Source: CAZWVM01 sp964637705
GTDB lineage: Bacteria; UBA8481
NCBI GenBank assembly: GCA_964637705.1
Contig: CAZWVM010000035.1
Coordinates: 1-22,930, forward strand
Direction of reading: 5' to 3'
Length of the DNA stretch: 22,930 nucleotides
Numbering within the stretch: the first letter of the stretch is position 1; each line of letters opens with the position of its first letter. Position numbers and translations under genes: made by a program. Shown here one piece after another: positions 6,553 to 14,373 of this stretch. The notes below the pieces were generated by a model. That model made no database searches. It saw nothing but the letters and a program-made list of their open reading frames with translations, and was not told the DNA's origin.

Positions 6553-8009
6553 CGACGCGTCTCTCCGCGCTCCTGGCCGTTCTTCCCGCCGCCCGCGTCA
6601 TCTCCGGCCATGGCGACCCCCTGATCGCGGACGTGACGATCGACTCGCGCGCGGTGACCGCGGGATCGCTCTTCGTCTGTCTCACGGGCACGCGCGCCGA
6701 CGGCCACGATTACGCGGCCCGCGCCGCCGCGCTCGGAGCGGCCGCCATCCTCGCCTCCCGGCCCGCGATGGCGGAAGGCGCGGTCGTCGTCGAGACGCCG
6801 GATACGGCCGCCGCTCTCGCCCCGCTCGCGCGCGCCTTCTTCGGCGATCCCGCCCGGTCGCTGCGCCTGGCCGGGATCACGGGGACCAACGGCAAGACCA
6901 CCACGTCGTTCCTCCTGCGATCGATCCTGGAGGCCGCGGGACTGCCCACGGCGGTCATCGGCACGGTCGGCTACTTCATCGGGGACCGTTTCCACGAGGC
7001 CCCGAACACGACGCCCGACGCGCTGTTGCTCAACCGCCTTCTCGCGGAGTGCGTCTCGGCCGGCATGAAGGCGGCGGTGATGGAGGTTTCCTCGCACGCG
7101 CTCGCTCTCGGCCGCGTCGAGGGCCTCTCCTTCGAGGCCGGCGCCTTCACCAATCTCACGCGCGACCACCTCGACTTCCACCGCGACATGGAGGATTACT
7201 TCGCGGCCAAGGCGCGGCTCTTCGCGATGACGGGCGGCCGCGGATGCGCCCACGGCGACGACGAGCACGGGCGCCGCCTGCTCGCGACGCACCCGGGCCT
7301 GCTCGCCTTCGGCGCGGGGCGGCCGATCGCGGCCGAGAACGTGCGGCTCACGATCCGCGACACGGCCTTCGACCTGGTCCTGCCGGGTCGCCGCGCGCCG
7401 GTGCGGATGAGGCTCGTGGGGCGCGTCAACGTCGAGAACGCGCTCGCCGCGGCGGCGACGGCCTGCGCGATGGCGATCCCGCCCGAGGCCATCGTCCGCG
7501 GGCTCGAGGCGGCCCTTCCTCCCCCGGGCCGCTTCGAGCTCGTCGAGACCCACGCGCCCTTTTCCATCGCGGTCGACTACGCCCACACGCCGGACGCCCT
7601 GGAGCGGCTGCTGAAGACCGGTCGCGAGCTGAACCCGCGCCGCCTCGGCGTCGTCTTCGGGTGCGGGGGCGACCGCGACCGCACGAAGCGGCCGCTCATG
7701 GGAGAGATCGCGACGAGGCTCGCGGACGATGTCACCCTCACGTCCGACAACCCCCGCACGGAGGACCCGGAGCGGATCCTGGACGAGATCGCGGCCGGCA
7801 TGAAGGGCGCCTTCGTCCGCATCGCGGACCGCGCGCGGGCGATCGATGCGGCCGTGGGGAGGCTCGAGGACGGGGACCTGCTTCTCATCGCGGGCAAGGG
7901 GCACGAGACGTACCAGATCATGGGCACGGAGAAGAGACCCTTCGACGACCGCCGCGCGGCGGTCGATGCGCTCGGCCGGCTCCGCGGACTCCGGAGGATC
8001 GCATCATGA
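6549..8009 (+). CDS. murE: UDP-MurNAc-L-Ala-D-Glu--meso-diaminopimelate ligase MurE
   Basis: Cytoplasmic ATP-dependent Mur ligase adding the third residue of the peptidoglycan stem peptide. The 486-residue protein has the UDP-substrate domain (VTIDSRAVTAGSLFVCLTG), the ATP-binding loop GTNGKTTT (about residues 112-119), 'FTNLTRDHLDFH', the carbamylated-lysine region (AAKARLF) and 'VDYAHTPDALERLL'. 'SDNPRTEDP' near residue 400 is the DNPR signature of meso-diaminopimelate-adding enzymes, so the wall should be of the DAP type. I chose GTG at 6549 because it gives the normal N-terminus and has GGGAGAG upstream; an in-frame GTG at 6492 would add an Arg-rich tail lying inside ftsL. Its stop overlaps murF as ATGA. 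Confidence 0.96.
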   Translation: MTTRLSALLAVLPAARVISGHGDPLIADVTIDSRAVTAGSLFVCLTGTRADGHDYAARAAALGAAAILASRPAMAEGAVVVETPDTAAALAPLARAFFGDPARSLRLAGITGTNGKTTTSFLLRSILEAAGLPTAVIGTVGYFIGDRFHEAPNTTPDALLLNRLLAECVSAGMKAAVMEVSSHALALGRVEGLSFEAGAFTNLTRDHLDFHRDMEDYFAAKARLFAMTGGRGCAHGDDEHGRRLLATHPGLLAFGAGRPIAAENVRLTIRDTAFDLVLPGRRAPVRMRLVGRVNVENALAAAATACAMAIPPEAIVRGLEAALPPPGRFELVETHAPFSIAVDYAHTPDALERLLKTGRELNPRRLGVVFGCGGDRDRTKRPLMGEIATRLADDVTLTSDNPRTEDPERILDEIAAGMKGAFVRIADRARAIDAAVGRLEDGDLLLIAGKGHETYQIMGTEKRPFDDRRAAVDALGRLRGLRRIAS

Positions 8010-9403
8010 GCACATCCATCGCGGCCTGGACCCTGGAGGAGATCCGCGCGGCGGTCTCGGGCACGATCGTCGCGGGCGACCCGTGCGCGGTGATCCGCGG
8101 CCTGACCACCGACTCGCGGTCCGTGCCGCCGCGTTCGCTCTTCGTGGCCCTGAAGGGCGAGCGCCACGACGCGCACGCCTTTCTCCCGTCCGTCGCCGCG
8201 CAGGGGGCGGCGGCCGCGATCGTCGATCGCGCGGTGCCCGCTCCGGCCGGGTTCGCCCAGGTCCTGGTCGAGGACACCACGCGCGCGCTGGGAGACCTGG
8301 CGCGGGCCCACCGCCGACGCACGAACGCGATCACCTGCGCCGTCACCGGCTCCAGCGGCAAGACCTCGACCAAGAACTTCCTCGCCGCGATCTGCCGCCG
8401 CCGCCACCGCACCCTCGCGACGACGGGCAACCTCAACAACCACATCGGCGTGCCCCTGACGCTCTTCCAGCTCGAGCCGCGCACCGAGCGCGCGGTCGTG
8501 GAGATGGGGATGAGCGGCCGCGGGGAGATCGCGCGTCTCGCGGAGATCGCGGAGCCGTCGGTCGGCGTCATCACCGGCGTCGCGCCGTGCCACCTGGAGC
8601 AACTGGGGAGCCTGGAGGGCGTGATCGAGGCGAAATCGGAGCTCTCCGCGTTCCTGAACGAGCGCGACGGCGTCGTCGTCCTCCCTGCGGACCACCCTCA
8701 ATTCCGCGAGCTCGCGAAGCGCGTCTCCTGCCGGCTCGTGACGGCCGGCGAGAGCCCGGAGGCGACGGTGCGGATCGGCGGGATCCAGGCCGACGGGTAT
8801 GCGCCCGCCTCCTTCGTCTACCGCGGCGTGCGGATCACGCTGCGACTGCCGGGCCGGCACATGGTCGTCAACGCGGCCCTGGCGGCGGCGGCCGCGGAGT
8901 GCCTCGCGATCGACCCGCTGGACATCGTCGAGGGGCTCTCCTCCGTCTTCCCCGCCGCCGGACGCGCCTCGGCGCACCGCGTCGACGGGGTCCTGATCGT
9001 CGACGACGCCTACAACTCCAACCCCTCCTCCCTCGCGGCCGGCATCCGCATGCTCGCCGGGGAACCCGCGAACCGGCGGATCCTGGTGATGGCGGACATG
9101 CTGGAGCTCGGAGCGGAATCGCCGCGCTACCACGAGGAGATCGGGGCGCTGGTCGCGGAGTGCGGGCTCGACATCCTCGTCCACCGCGGCGCGATGGCCG
9201 CGCACGCGGCCGCCGCGGCGAAGGGCGTGAGGCGCGTCGCCTGCTCCTCCAACGCCGAGATGGTCGAGGAGTTGTCGCGGCTCCTCTTGCCCGGCGACGC
9301 GGTTCTCGTGAAGGCCTCCCATGGCATGAAGCTCGACGAGGTCGTGCAGGCGCTCCTCCTGCGACGCGGGCGCGCGGCCGACGTCGTGGCCCTGAGGCGG
9401 TAG
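8006..9403 (+). CDS. murF: UDP-MurNAc-tripeptide--D-Ala-D-Ala ligase MurF
   Basis: Joins D-Ala-D-Ala (made by Ddl, encoded downstream) to UDP-MurNAc-tripeptide, completing the pentapeptide. The 465-residue protein shows the substrate domain (GLTTDSRSVPPRSLFVALKG), the ATP loop 'GSSGKTSTK' at about residue 115, 'GNLNNHIGVPLTL', 'VEMGMSGRGEI', and the MurF-specific 'DDAYNSNPSSL' and 'KASHGMKLD' near the C-terminus. Start ATG overlaps the murE stop, with a strong GGAGG (7993-7997) 8 bases upstream. Ends in TAG, two bases before mraY. Confidence 0.97.
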   Translation: MSTSIAAWTLEEIRAAVSGTIVAGDPCAVIRGLTTDSRSVPPRSLFVALKGERHDAHAFLPSVAAQGAAAAIVDRAVPAPAGFAQVLVEDTTRALGDLARAHRRRTNAITCAVTGSSGKTSTKNFLAAICRRRHRTLATTGNLNNHIGVPLTLFQLEPRTERAVVEMGMSGRGEIARLAEIAEPSVGVITGVAPCHLEQLGSLEGVIEAKSELSAFLNERDGVVVLPADHPQFRELAKRVSCRLVTAGESPEATVRIGGIQADGYAPASFVYRGVRITLRLPGRHMVVNAALAAAAAECLAIDPLDIVEGLSSVFPAAGRASAHRVDGVLIVDDAYNSNPSSLAAGIRMLAGEPANRRILVMADMLELGAESPRYHEEIGALVAECGLDILVHRGAMAAHAAAAAKGVRRVACSSNAEMVEELSRLLLPGDAVLVKASHGMKLDEVVQALLLRRGRAADVVALRR

Positions 9404-9405
9404 GC

Positions 9406-10521
9406 ATGCTCCAGTTCCTGGCGCATTTCGAGACGGCCTGGGGGCCCCTGAGGCTCTTCCAGTACATCACCGTCCGCACGGCGCTGGCGACTCTCACCGC
9501 CCTCTTCGTCTCGATCTTCGTCGGACCCTACTTCATCCAGGCCCTCCAGAGGCTGAGGGTCTCGCACGCGGCGGAACGCACGGAACTCGATTTCCACAAG
9601 CAGAAGCTCGGCACCCCGACGATGGGGGGGCTTCTCATGGTCGGCGTGCTGTGCCTCGCGATGCTCCTCTTCGGCAACTTCGAAAACCGCTACGTCTCGC
9701 TGCTCGTCCTCGTCACGGTCGGCCTGGCCTCGGTCGGATTCATCGACGACTTTCTCAAGCTGACGCGCCGCAATCCCAAGGGGCTCTCGGGCCGCTGGAA
9801 GCTCTTCGGCCAGGTGCTCTTCGCGCTCTGCGTCGGGCTCTCGCTCTACCTCCTCCCGGTGGAATCCGGGAGGCTCTGGCTCCAGGAGACGGTCGGGACG
9901 GAGAACGGGACGATGCTGGCGATTCCCTTCTTCAAGAAGGTCCTCCTGCCCCTGGGCTGGCTCTTCATCCCCTTCGTCATGGTCGTCATCGTGGGTTCCT
10001 CCAACGCCGTCAACCTCACCGACGGCCTGGACGGGCTGGCGACGGGCTGCACGATCGCCTGCACGGTCTCCCTGGCCGGTCTCACCTACGTCACGGGCCA
10101 TTCGAACATTGCCTCCTACCTGAACGTGATATACATCCGCGACGTCGGCGAGATCTCGGTCTTCCTCGGGGCGCTGATCGGCGCCCTCCTGGGCTTCCTC
10201 TGGTTCAACGCCTACCCCGCCCAGGTCTTCATGGGCGACACGGGGTCCCTGGCCCTGGGCGGGGCGCTGGGGACGGTCGCCGTGATCATCAAGCAGGAGT
10301 TGCTTCTCGTCGTGATCGGCGGGATCTTCGTGGCCGAGGCTCTCTCGGTCATCATCCAGGTCGCATCGTTCCAGACGACGGGACGCCGGGTCTTCAAGAT
10401 GGCGCCCCTGCACCACCACTTCGAACTGTCGGGATGGCCGGAGCCGAAGGTGATCGTCCGGTTCTGGATCATCAGTTTCGTCCTGACGCTGATGTCGCTG
10501 GCGACGTTGAAGCTGAGGTAG
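9406..10521 (+). CDS. mraY: Phospho-MurNAc-pentapeptide transferase MraY
   Basis: Integral membrane enzyme that transfers phospho-MurNAc-pentapeptide to undecaprenyl phosphate, giving lipid I. The 371-residue protein has about ten hydrophobic segments. Family motifs: 'KLGTPTMGGL', the catalytic Asp pair in 'GFIDDFLKL', 'SNAVNLTDGLDGLA', 'NAYPAQVFMGDTGSLALGG', and the His-rich 'MAPLHHHFELSGWPEPK'. Start ATG with GAGG 8 bases upstream, two bases after the murF TAG. Ends in TAG and is followed by a 7-bp repeat before murD. Confidence 0.98.
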   Translation: MLQFLAHFETAWGPLRLFQYITVRTALATLTALFVSIFVGPYFIQALQRLRVSHAAERTELDFHKQKLGTPTMGGLLMVGVLCLAMLLFGNFENRYVSLLVLVTVGLASVGFIDDFLKLTRRNPKGLSGRWKLFGQVLFALCVGLSLYLLPVESGRLWLQETVGTENGTMLAIPFFKKVLLPLGWLFIPFVMVVIVGSSNAVNLTDGLDGLATGCTIACTVSLAGLTYVTGHSNIASYLNVIYIRDVGEISVFLGALIGALLGFLWFNAYPAQVFMGDTGSLALGGALGTVAVIIKQELLLVVIGGIFVAEALSVIIQVASFQTTGRRVFKMAPLHHHFELSGWPEPKVIVRFWIISFVLTLMSLATLKLR

Positions 10522-10524
10522 GAG

Positions 10525-10559
10525 CGAGGAGTGAGGAGCGAGGAGTGAGGAGTGAGGAG
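10525..10559 (+). repeat. Five tandem 7-bp units YGAGGAG carrying the murD ribosome binding site
   Basis: In register: CGAGGAG, TGAGGAG, CGAGGAG, TGAGGAG, TGAGGAG. Each unit contains a Shine-Dalgarno core GAGGAG. The last one ends 6 bases before the murD ATG, which is normal spacing. It is almost identical to the repeat at 2451-2485, about 8 kb away. Confidence 0.85.
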
Positions 10560-10565
10560 AGACGC

Positions 10566-11891
10566 ATGAAGCCGCCGCTCAACCTGGCGGGACAGAAGGT
10601 CACGATCCTCGGCTGGGCGCGCTCAGGCCGCCCGGCCGCGCGCCTGGCGGCGTCCCACGGGGCGAGGGTCTTCGTTTCCGAAACGAAGGACCGCGCGGAT
10701 TTCGAGGCGGCGGCGCTGGGGGAACTGGAGGAGTTCGACCACGAGCTGGGCGGTCACACGGCCCGAGCGCTCGAGTCCGACATCATCGTCCTTTCGCCCG
10801 GCATCCCTCCTTCCGTCCCCATCCTCCGGAACTACCGCGGGCGGGTCTGGAGCGAATTGGAACTGGGATGGAGGGCGCTCTCCTGCCGGGTCGTGGCGAT
10901 CACGGGCACGAACGGCAAGACCACGACGACAACCCTGGTCGGTGAGATCCTCTCCGCCGGGTACGCCGCCGGCCGCACGCACGTCGCGGGCAACATCGGC
11001 CGCGCCGTCTCCGCGGTGGCGTCCTCGGCGCAGCCCGAGGACCTCTGCGTGATCGAGATCTCCTCCTTCCAGCTCGAGACGATCGAGGAATTCCGTCCGG
11101 AGATCGCGGTGTACCTGAACCTGCGCTCGGACCACCTCGACCGCTACGCCTCGATCGAGGAATACGCGGAGGCGAAGAACCGGATCTTTCTGAACATGAC
11201 GCCGGCTGACACGGCGATCCTGAACGTCGGCGACGCCTTCACCGCGAAGCTCGCGGACCGCCTGGCGCCGGCCGGCCCCCGGATCGTGACGGTCGCGGGC
11301 TCGGGACCGGCCGACTTCACGCTGACGCCGCGCTACGACGCCCGCCTCCTCGACGCCGTCAAGGCCCCGGAGAACCTGCTCTCGGCCGTCGCCGTGGCCC
11401 ACCAGCTCGCGATTCCCGAGCCCGCCCTCTTCGAGGTTCTGGACCGCTTCACGGGCCTGCCCCACAGGATCGAGCCGGTGGGATCGATCGGCCGGGTCGC
11501 CTTCTACAACGACTCGAAGGCGACGAACGTCCACTCGGTGGAGGCGGCCCTGAACCGGCTGGACCCGCCGATCGTTCTGCTGATGGGCGGGCGCGACAAG
11601 GGCGAGGACTACGGCGAGATCCTCGGGCTCGTGAAGTCGCGCTGCCGCTCGGTCGTCGCGTACGGAGAAGCGGCGGAGCGGATCCACGGGGCGCTGGGCG
11701 GAGAGGTCGTTCCGGCGTTCGAACCGGCGGTGCGGCGGGCCTACGAGTTGGCCCGTCCCGACGCGTCGGTGCTTCTCTCGCCCGCCTGCTCCTCGTACGA
11801 CCAGTTCCGCGACTACGCGCATCGCGGCGAGAGCTTCCGCGGGATTTTCGTGGCGTTGAAGAGGGAAGAGGACGGGAGGAGAGAGCGATGA
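10566..11891 (+). CDS. murD: UDP-MurNAc-L-alanine--D-glutamate ligase MurD
   Basis: Cytoplasmic Mur ligase adding D-Glu, the second stem residue. The 441-residue protein has an N-terminal Rossmann-like domain (KVTILGWARSGRPAARLAAS), 'LSPGIP', the ATP loop 'GTNGKTTTT' at about residue 117, 'EISSFQLETI', 'LRSDHLDRYASIEEYAEAKNRIF' with the carbamylated-lysine position, 'FYNDSKATNVHSVEAAL', and the C-terminal 'LSPACSSYDQFRDYAHRGESFR'. The ATG is served by the last unit of the upstream 7-bp repeat. The stop overlaps ftsW as ATGA. Confidence 0.97.
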   Translation: MKPPLNLAGQKVTILGWARSGRPAARLAASHGARVFVSETKDRADFEAAALGELEEFDHELGGHTARALESDIIVLSPGIPPSVPILRNYRGRVWSELELGWRALSCRVVAITGTNGKTTTTTLVGEILSAGYAAGRTHVAGNIGRAVSAVASSAQPEDLCVIEISSFQLETIEEFRPEIAVYLNLRSDHLDRYASIEEYAEAKNRIFLNMTPADTAILNVGDAFTAKLADRLAPAGPRIVTVAGSGPADFTLTPRYDARLLDAVKAPENLLSAVAVAHQLAIPEPALFEVLDRFTGLPHRIEPVGSIGRVAFYNDSKATNVHSVEAALNRLDPPIVLLMGGRDKGEDYGEILGLVKSRCRSVVAYGEAAERIHGALGGEVVPAFEPAVRRAYELARPDASVLLSPACSSYDQFRDYAHRGESFRGIFVALKREEDGRRER

Positions 11892-13189
11892 TCCAACGGG
11901 GACGCAGGGCGTCCATGAGCCGGCCGGCCGGCGCCCGCCGCCCGTCGGCGCCCGCCGGGCGAGGCTCCGACGCGCTTCCGGACGACGAGGTCCTGAACGC
12001 GAACCCGGACTCGACGCTGGCGACGACGACCCTCCTTCTCATGGCGATCGGCATCGCGTTCGTGTATTCGGCGGGGGCGATGAAAGGCTACCGGGTCTAC
12101 GACTCCACGTCGCACTTCCTCGCCCGCCAGGTCATGAGCGCGCTCATCGGCTTCGGCTTCATGTATATCGTGTCGCGCGTCTCGCTGCGCAAGCTCGACG
12201 CCTTCGCGCGCTTCTTCGGTTTCCTGACGCTCGGCCTGCTCGTGGCGGTGCTCATCCCGGGACTCGGCGTCGAGATCAACGGCGCGCGGCGGTGGCTGAA
12301 CCTGGGGCCGCTCGGGCGGTTCCAACCCTCGGAGTTCGCCCGCCTGGCCTCGGTGCTCCTCGTGGCCAAGTACGCGGCGCGCAACACCGAGAGCCTCCGG
12401 TCGCCCGCGGGGCTCTGCAAGTGCCTCTTCCTCCCCGCGCTCTTCTGCGCGCTGATCCTCCTGCAACCGGATTTCGACACGGCCCTGACGGTCCTGATGA
12501 TCGGCTGCATCATCCTCTTCGTGGCGGGCGTCCCCTGGATGTATGTCACGGCGGGCGCCGGGATCGGCGTCGTCGGCGTCGCGTTCCTGATCCTCACCGA
12601 GGGCTACCGCCTGCAGCGCATCGTCGGCTTCCTCGACCCGTGGTCCGACGCCCGCGGCAAGGGCTACCAGATCATCCAGTGCTGGATCGCGATGGGGTCG
12701 GGCGGCTTCTTCGGCAAGGGCCTCGGCGCCTCGATCCAGAAGCTCGGGTATCTCCCGGAGGCGCATACCGACTTCATCTTCGCCGTGATCGGCGAGGAGG
12801 GGGGATTCATCCTGGCGGCACTCGTCGTCCTGCTCTTCGCGATCATCACGTGGAAGGGCTACCGGATCGCGGCGGCGCAGGCCGTCCCGTTCGCGCGCTA
12901 CGTCGGCGTCGGCGTCACGTCGATGATCAGTCTCCAGGCCCTCCTGAACCTCATGGTAGTGACCGGCCTCGCCCCCACCACGGGCGTCCCCCTGCCTCTC
13001 ATCTCCTACGGCGGCACGTCGCTCATCTTCATGACCGCGGCCCTCGGAATCCTCTGGGGGCTTTCCCGGCGCGTCCCGAACGGGACGCGTCGCGCGGACG
13101 CGGCGGGTTCGGCCTCGGCGCGGCCGGTTCCCTCGTCGCACGCGGCATCGGGCGGGCGGACGGCGACGGGCGGTCGCGGCGCGCGCTGA
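11888..13189 (+). CDS. ftsW: Peptidoglycan glycosyltransferase FtsW
   Basis: SEDS-family lipid II polymerase of the divisome. The 433-residue protein has a long basic and Pro-rich cytoplasmic N-terminus (residues 1-45), about ten transmembrane segments and a Gly/Ser/Arg-rich cytoplasmic tail. Diagnostic stretches: 'NGARRWLNLGPLGRFQPSEFA', 'LLQPDFDTA', 'GKGLGASIQKLGYLPEAHTD' with the conserved catalytic Asp at residue 295, 'FIFAVIGEEGG', and 'PLPLISYGGTS'. Start ATG overlaps the murD stop and has GGAGGA 7 bases upstream; an internal ATG at codon 10 is an alternative. FtsW works with the transpeptidase FtsI, whose gene is absent from this cluster. Confidence 0.96.
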   Translation: MIQRGRRASMSRPAGARRPSAPAGRGSDALPDDEVLNANPDSTLATTTLLLMAIGIAFVYSAGAMKGYRVYDSTSHFLARQVMSALIGFGFMYIVSRVSLRKLDAFARFFGFLTLGLLVAVLIPGLGVEINGARRWLNLGPLGRFQPSEFARLASVLLVAKYAARNTESLRSPAGLCKCLFLPALFCALILLQPDFDTALTVLMIGCIILFVAGVPWMYVTAGAGIGVVGVAFLILTEGYRLQRIVGFLDPWSDARGKGYQIIQCWIAMGSGGFFGKGLGASIQKLGYLPEAHTDFIFAVIGEEGGFILAALVVLLFAIITWKGYRIAAAQAVPFARYVGVGVTSMISLQALLNLMVVTGLAPTTGVPLPLISYGGTSLIFMTAALGILWGLSRRVPNGTRRADAAGSASARPVPSSHAASGGRTATGGRGAR

Positions 13190-13208
13190 ACGAATCGGAG
13201 GGACGGGC

Positions 13209-14285
13209 TTGAGGATCGCGATCGCGGGCGGAGGGACCGGGGGACACGTCTACCCGGGCGTGGCCGTGGCCGAGGAAATCCGGCGGCGCGGCGGGGAGGC
13301 CTTTTTCCTCGGCACACAGCGGGGCCTGGAGAGCCGGATCGTGCCCGCGAGCGGCTTCGAACTCGTCACTCTGCCGGCCGCCCCGTTCGACCGGCGGCGA
13401 TTCTGGCGCCTGCCGGGAACGATCGCCGAGAACGGCCGGGGGCTCGTCACGGCCCGGGAGATCCTGCGCCGGCGCCGGCCCGCGCTGGTATTGGGCATGG
13501 GCGGATACGTGAGCGCGGCGGCCTGCCTGGCCGCCCGGTGGCAGGGCCTGCCCCTTCTCCTGCACGAGCAGAACGCCGTCGCGGGCCTCGCCAATCGGTG
13601 GCTGGCCCGCTACGCGCGGGTCTGCCTCTCCGCCTGGCACGATGAGGGAGATCCCCGCTGGCCCTGCCGCGTCGTGAGAGTGGGACTGCCGGTGAGGGAG
13701 GCCTTCTTCCTATCGGACCGGGCGTCGGCGCGCGCGCGGCTCGGGCTGGGGGCCGACGACCGCGTGCTCCTCGTCTTCGGGGGCTCGCGAGGCGCGGCAT
13801 CGTTGAACCGCTCGATGGAGAAGATCGCGTTGAAGCTCGCCGCGGGCGGGGTGACGGTCCTGTGGGCCGCCGGCGCGGAGCAATACGAGGCGGCGGCGCG
13901 GGGTTTGCCGGCGACGCACGAGCGCGTGAGGCTCGTGCCCTATATCGACGACATGCCGTCGTATCTCAGGGCCGCCGACCTCGCGGTGACCCGGGCCGGC
14001 GCGATGACGGTCGCGGAGATCGCGGCCTGCGGCGCGCCGTCGGTGCTCGTGCCCTATCCCCTCGCCACCGACGACCACCAGACGGCCAACGCCCGGTTCC
14101 TCGTCGATGCGGGCGCCGCGGAACTGATTCCCGATGCGGAGGTCACGAAGCGGCTGTATGATACCGTGACGGCGCTCATGGGGGACACCGGCCGGCTCGC
14201 GGCGATGTCCGCCGCCGCCGCCGCCCTGTCCCGTCGGGACGCCGCCGCGAGAATCGCGGACATTCTGGAGGAAATCGCCCGATGA
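13209..14285 (+). CDS. murG: UDP-GlcNAc:lipid I N-acetylglucosaminyltransferase MurG
   Basis: Peripheral inner-membrane GT28 enzyme that converts lipid I to lipid II. The 358-residue protein begins with the Gly-rich loop 'AGGGTGGHVYPG', followed by 'LGMGGYVSAAA', 'HEQNAVAGLANRWLA', 'FGGSRGAASLNRS', 'YIDDMPSYLRAADLAVTRAG' and 'MTVAEIAACGAPSVLVPYP' with 'TDDHQTANA', the UDP-GlcNAc-binding region. The start is a TTG at 13209 with a strong GGAGGGA 5 bases upstream; it places the Gly-rich loop at residue 7, as expected. An 88-base gap, long for this operon, separates it from murC. Confidence 0.96.
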   Translation: MRIAIAGGGTGGHVYPGVAVAEEIRRRGGEAFFLGTQRGLESRIVPASGFELVTLPAAPFDRRRFWRLPGTIAENGRGLVTAREILRRRRPALVLGMGGYVSAAACLAARWQGLPLLLHEQNAVAGLANRWLARYARVCLSAWHDEGDPRWPCRVVRVGLPVREAFFLSDRASARARLGLGADDRVLLVFGGSRGAASLNRSMEKIALKLAAGGVTVLWAAGAEQYEAAARGLPATHERVRLVPYIDDMPSYLRAADLAVTRAGAMTVAEIAACGAPSVLVPYPLATDDHQTANARFLVDAGAAELIPDAEVTKRLYDTVTALMGDTGRLAAMSAAAAALSRRDAAARIADILEEIAR

Positions 14286-14373
14286 GGGGTTTCGGAGTTC
14301 GGATCGTGTATTTCGGGTCGGGCGTGAGGGCGGTTCGATCCGCCGTCCGCCGCCCGCGATCCGAAGCGCGCCC
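14286..14373 (+). repeat. murG-murC spacer with degenerate 7-bp repeat and inverted repeats
   Basis: This is the longest gap inside the operon. It holds three heptamers in 7-base register: GTTTCGG (14289-14295), AGTTCGG (14296-14302) and ATTTCGG (14310-14316). It also has a 9-bp inverted pair TTCGGATCG (14298-14306) / CGATCCGAA (14357-14365), and inside it GGCGG (14329-14333) / CCGCC (14340-14344) with a 6-base loop. No T-run follows, so this is unlikely to be a terminator. No clear ribosome binding site is seen before murC, so the fold may affect murC translation. Confidence 0.5.

Noticed and set aside
7846..9405. Possible fusion of an upstream frame to mraY
   Set aside because: The portion before 9406 is Arg/Pro/Gly-rich nonsense in another frame of murE and murF. 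mraY has its own ATG with a GAGG site.
11813..13141. Long minus-strand open frame opposite ftsW
   Set aside because: Low-complexity charged translation, an artefact of high GC; ftsW on the other strand has all SEDS motifs.
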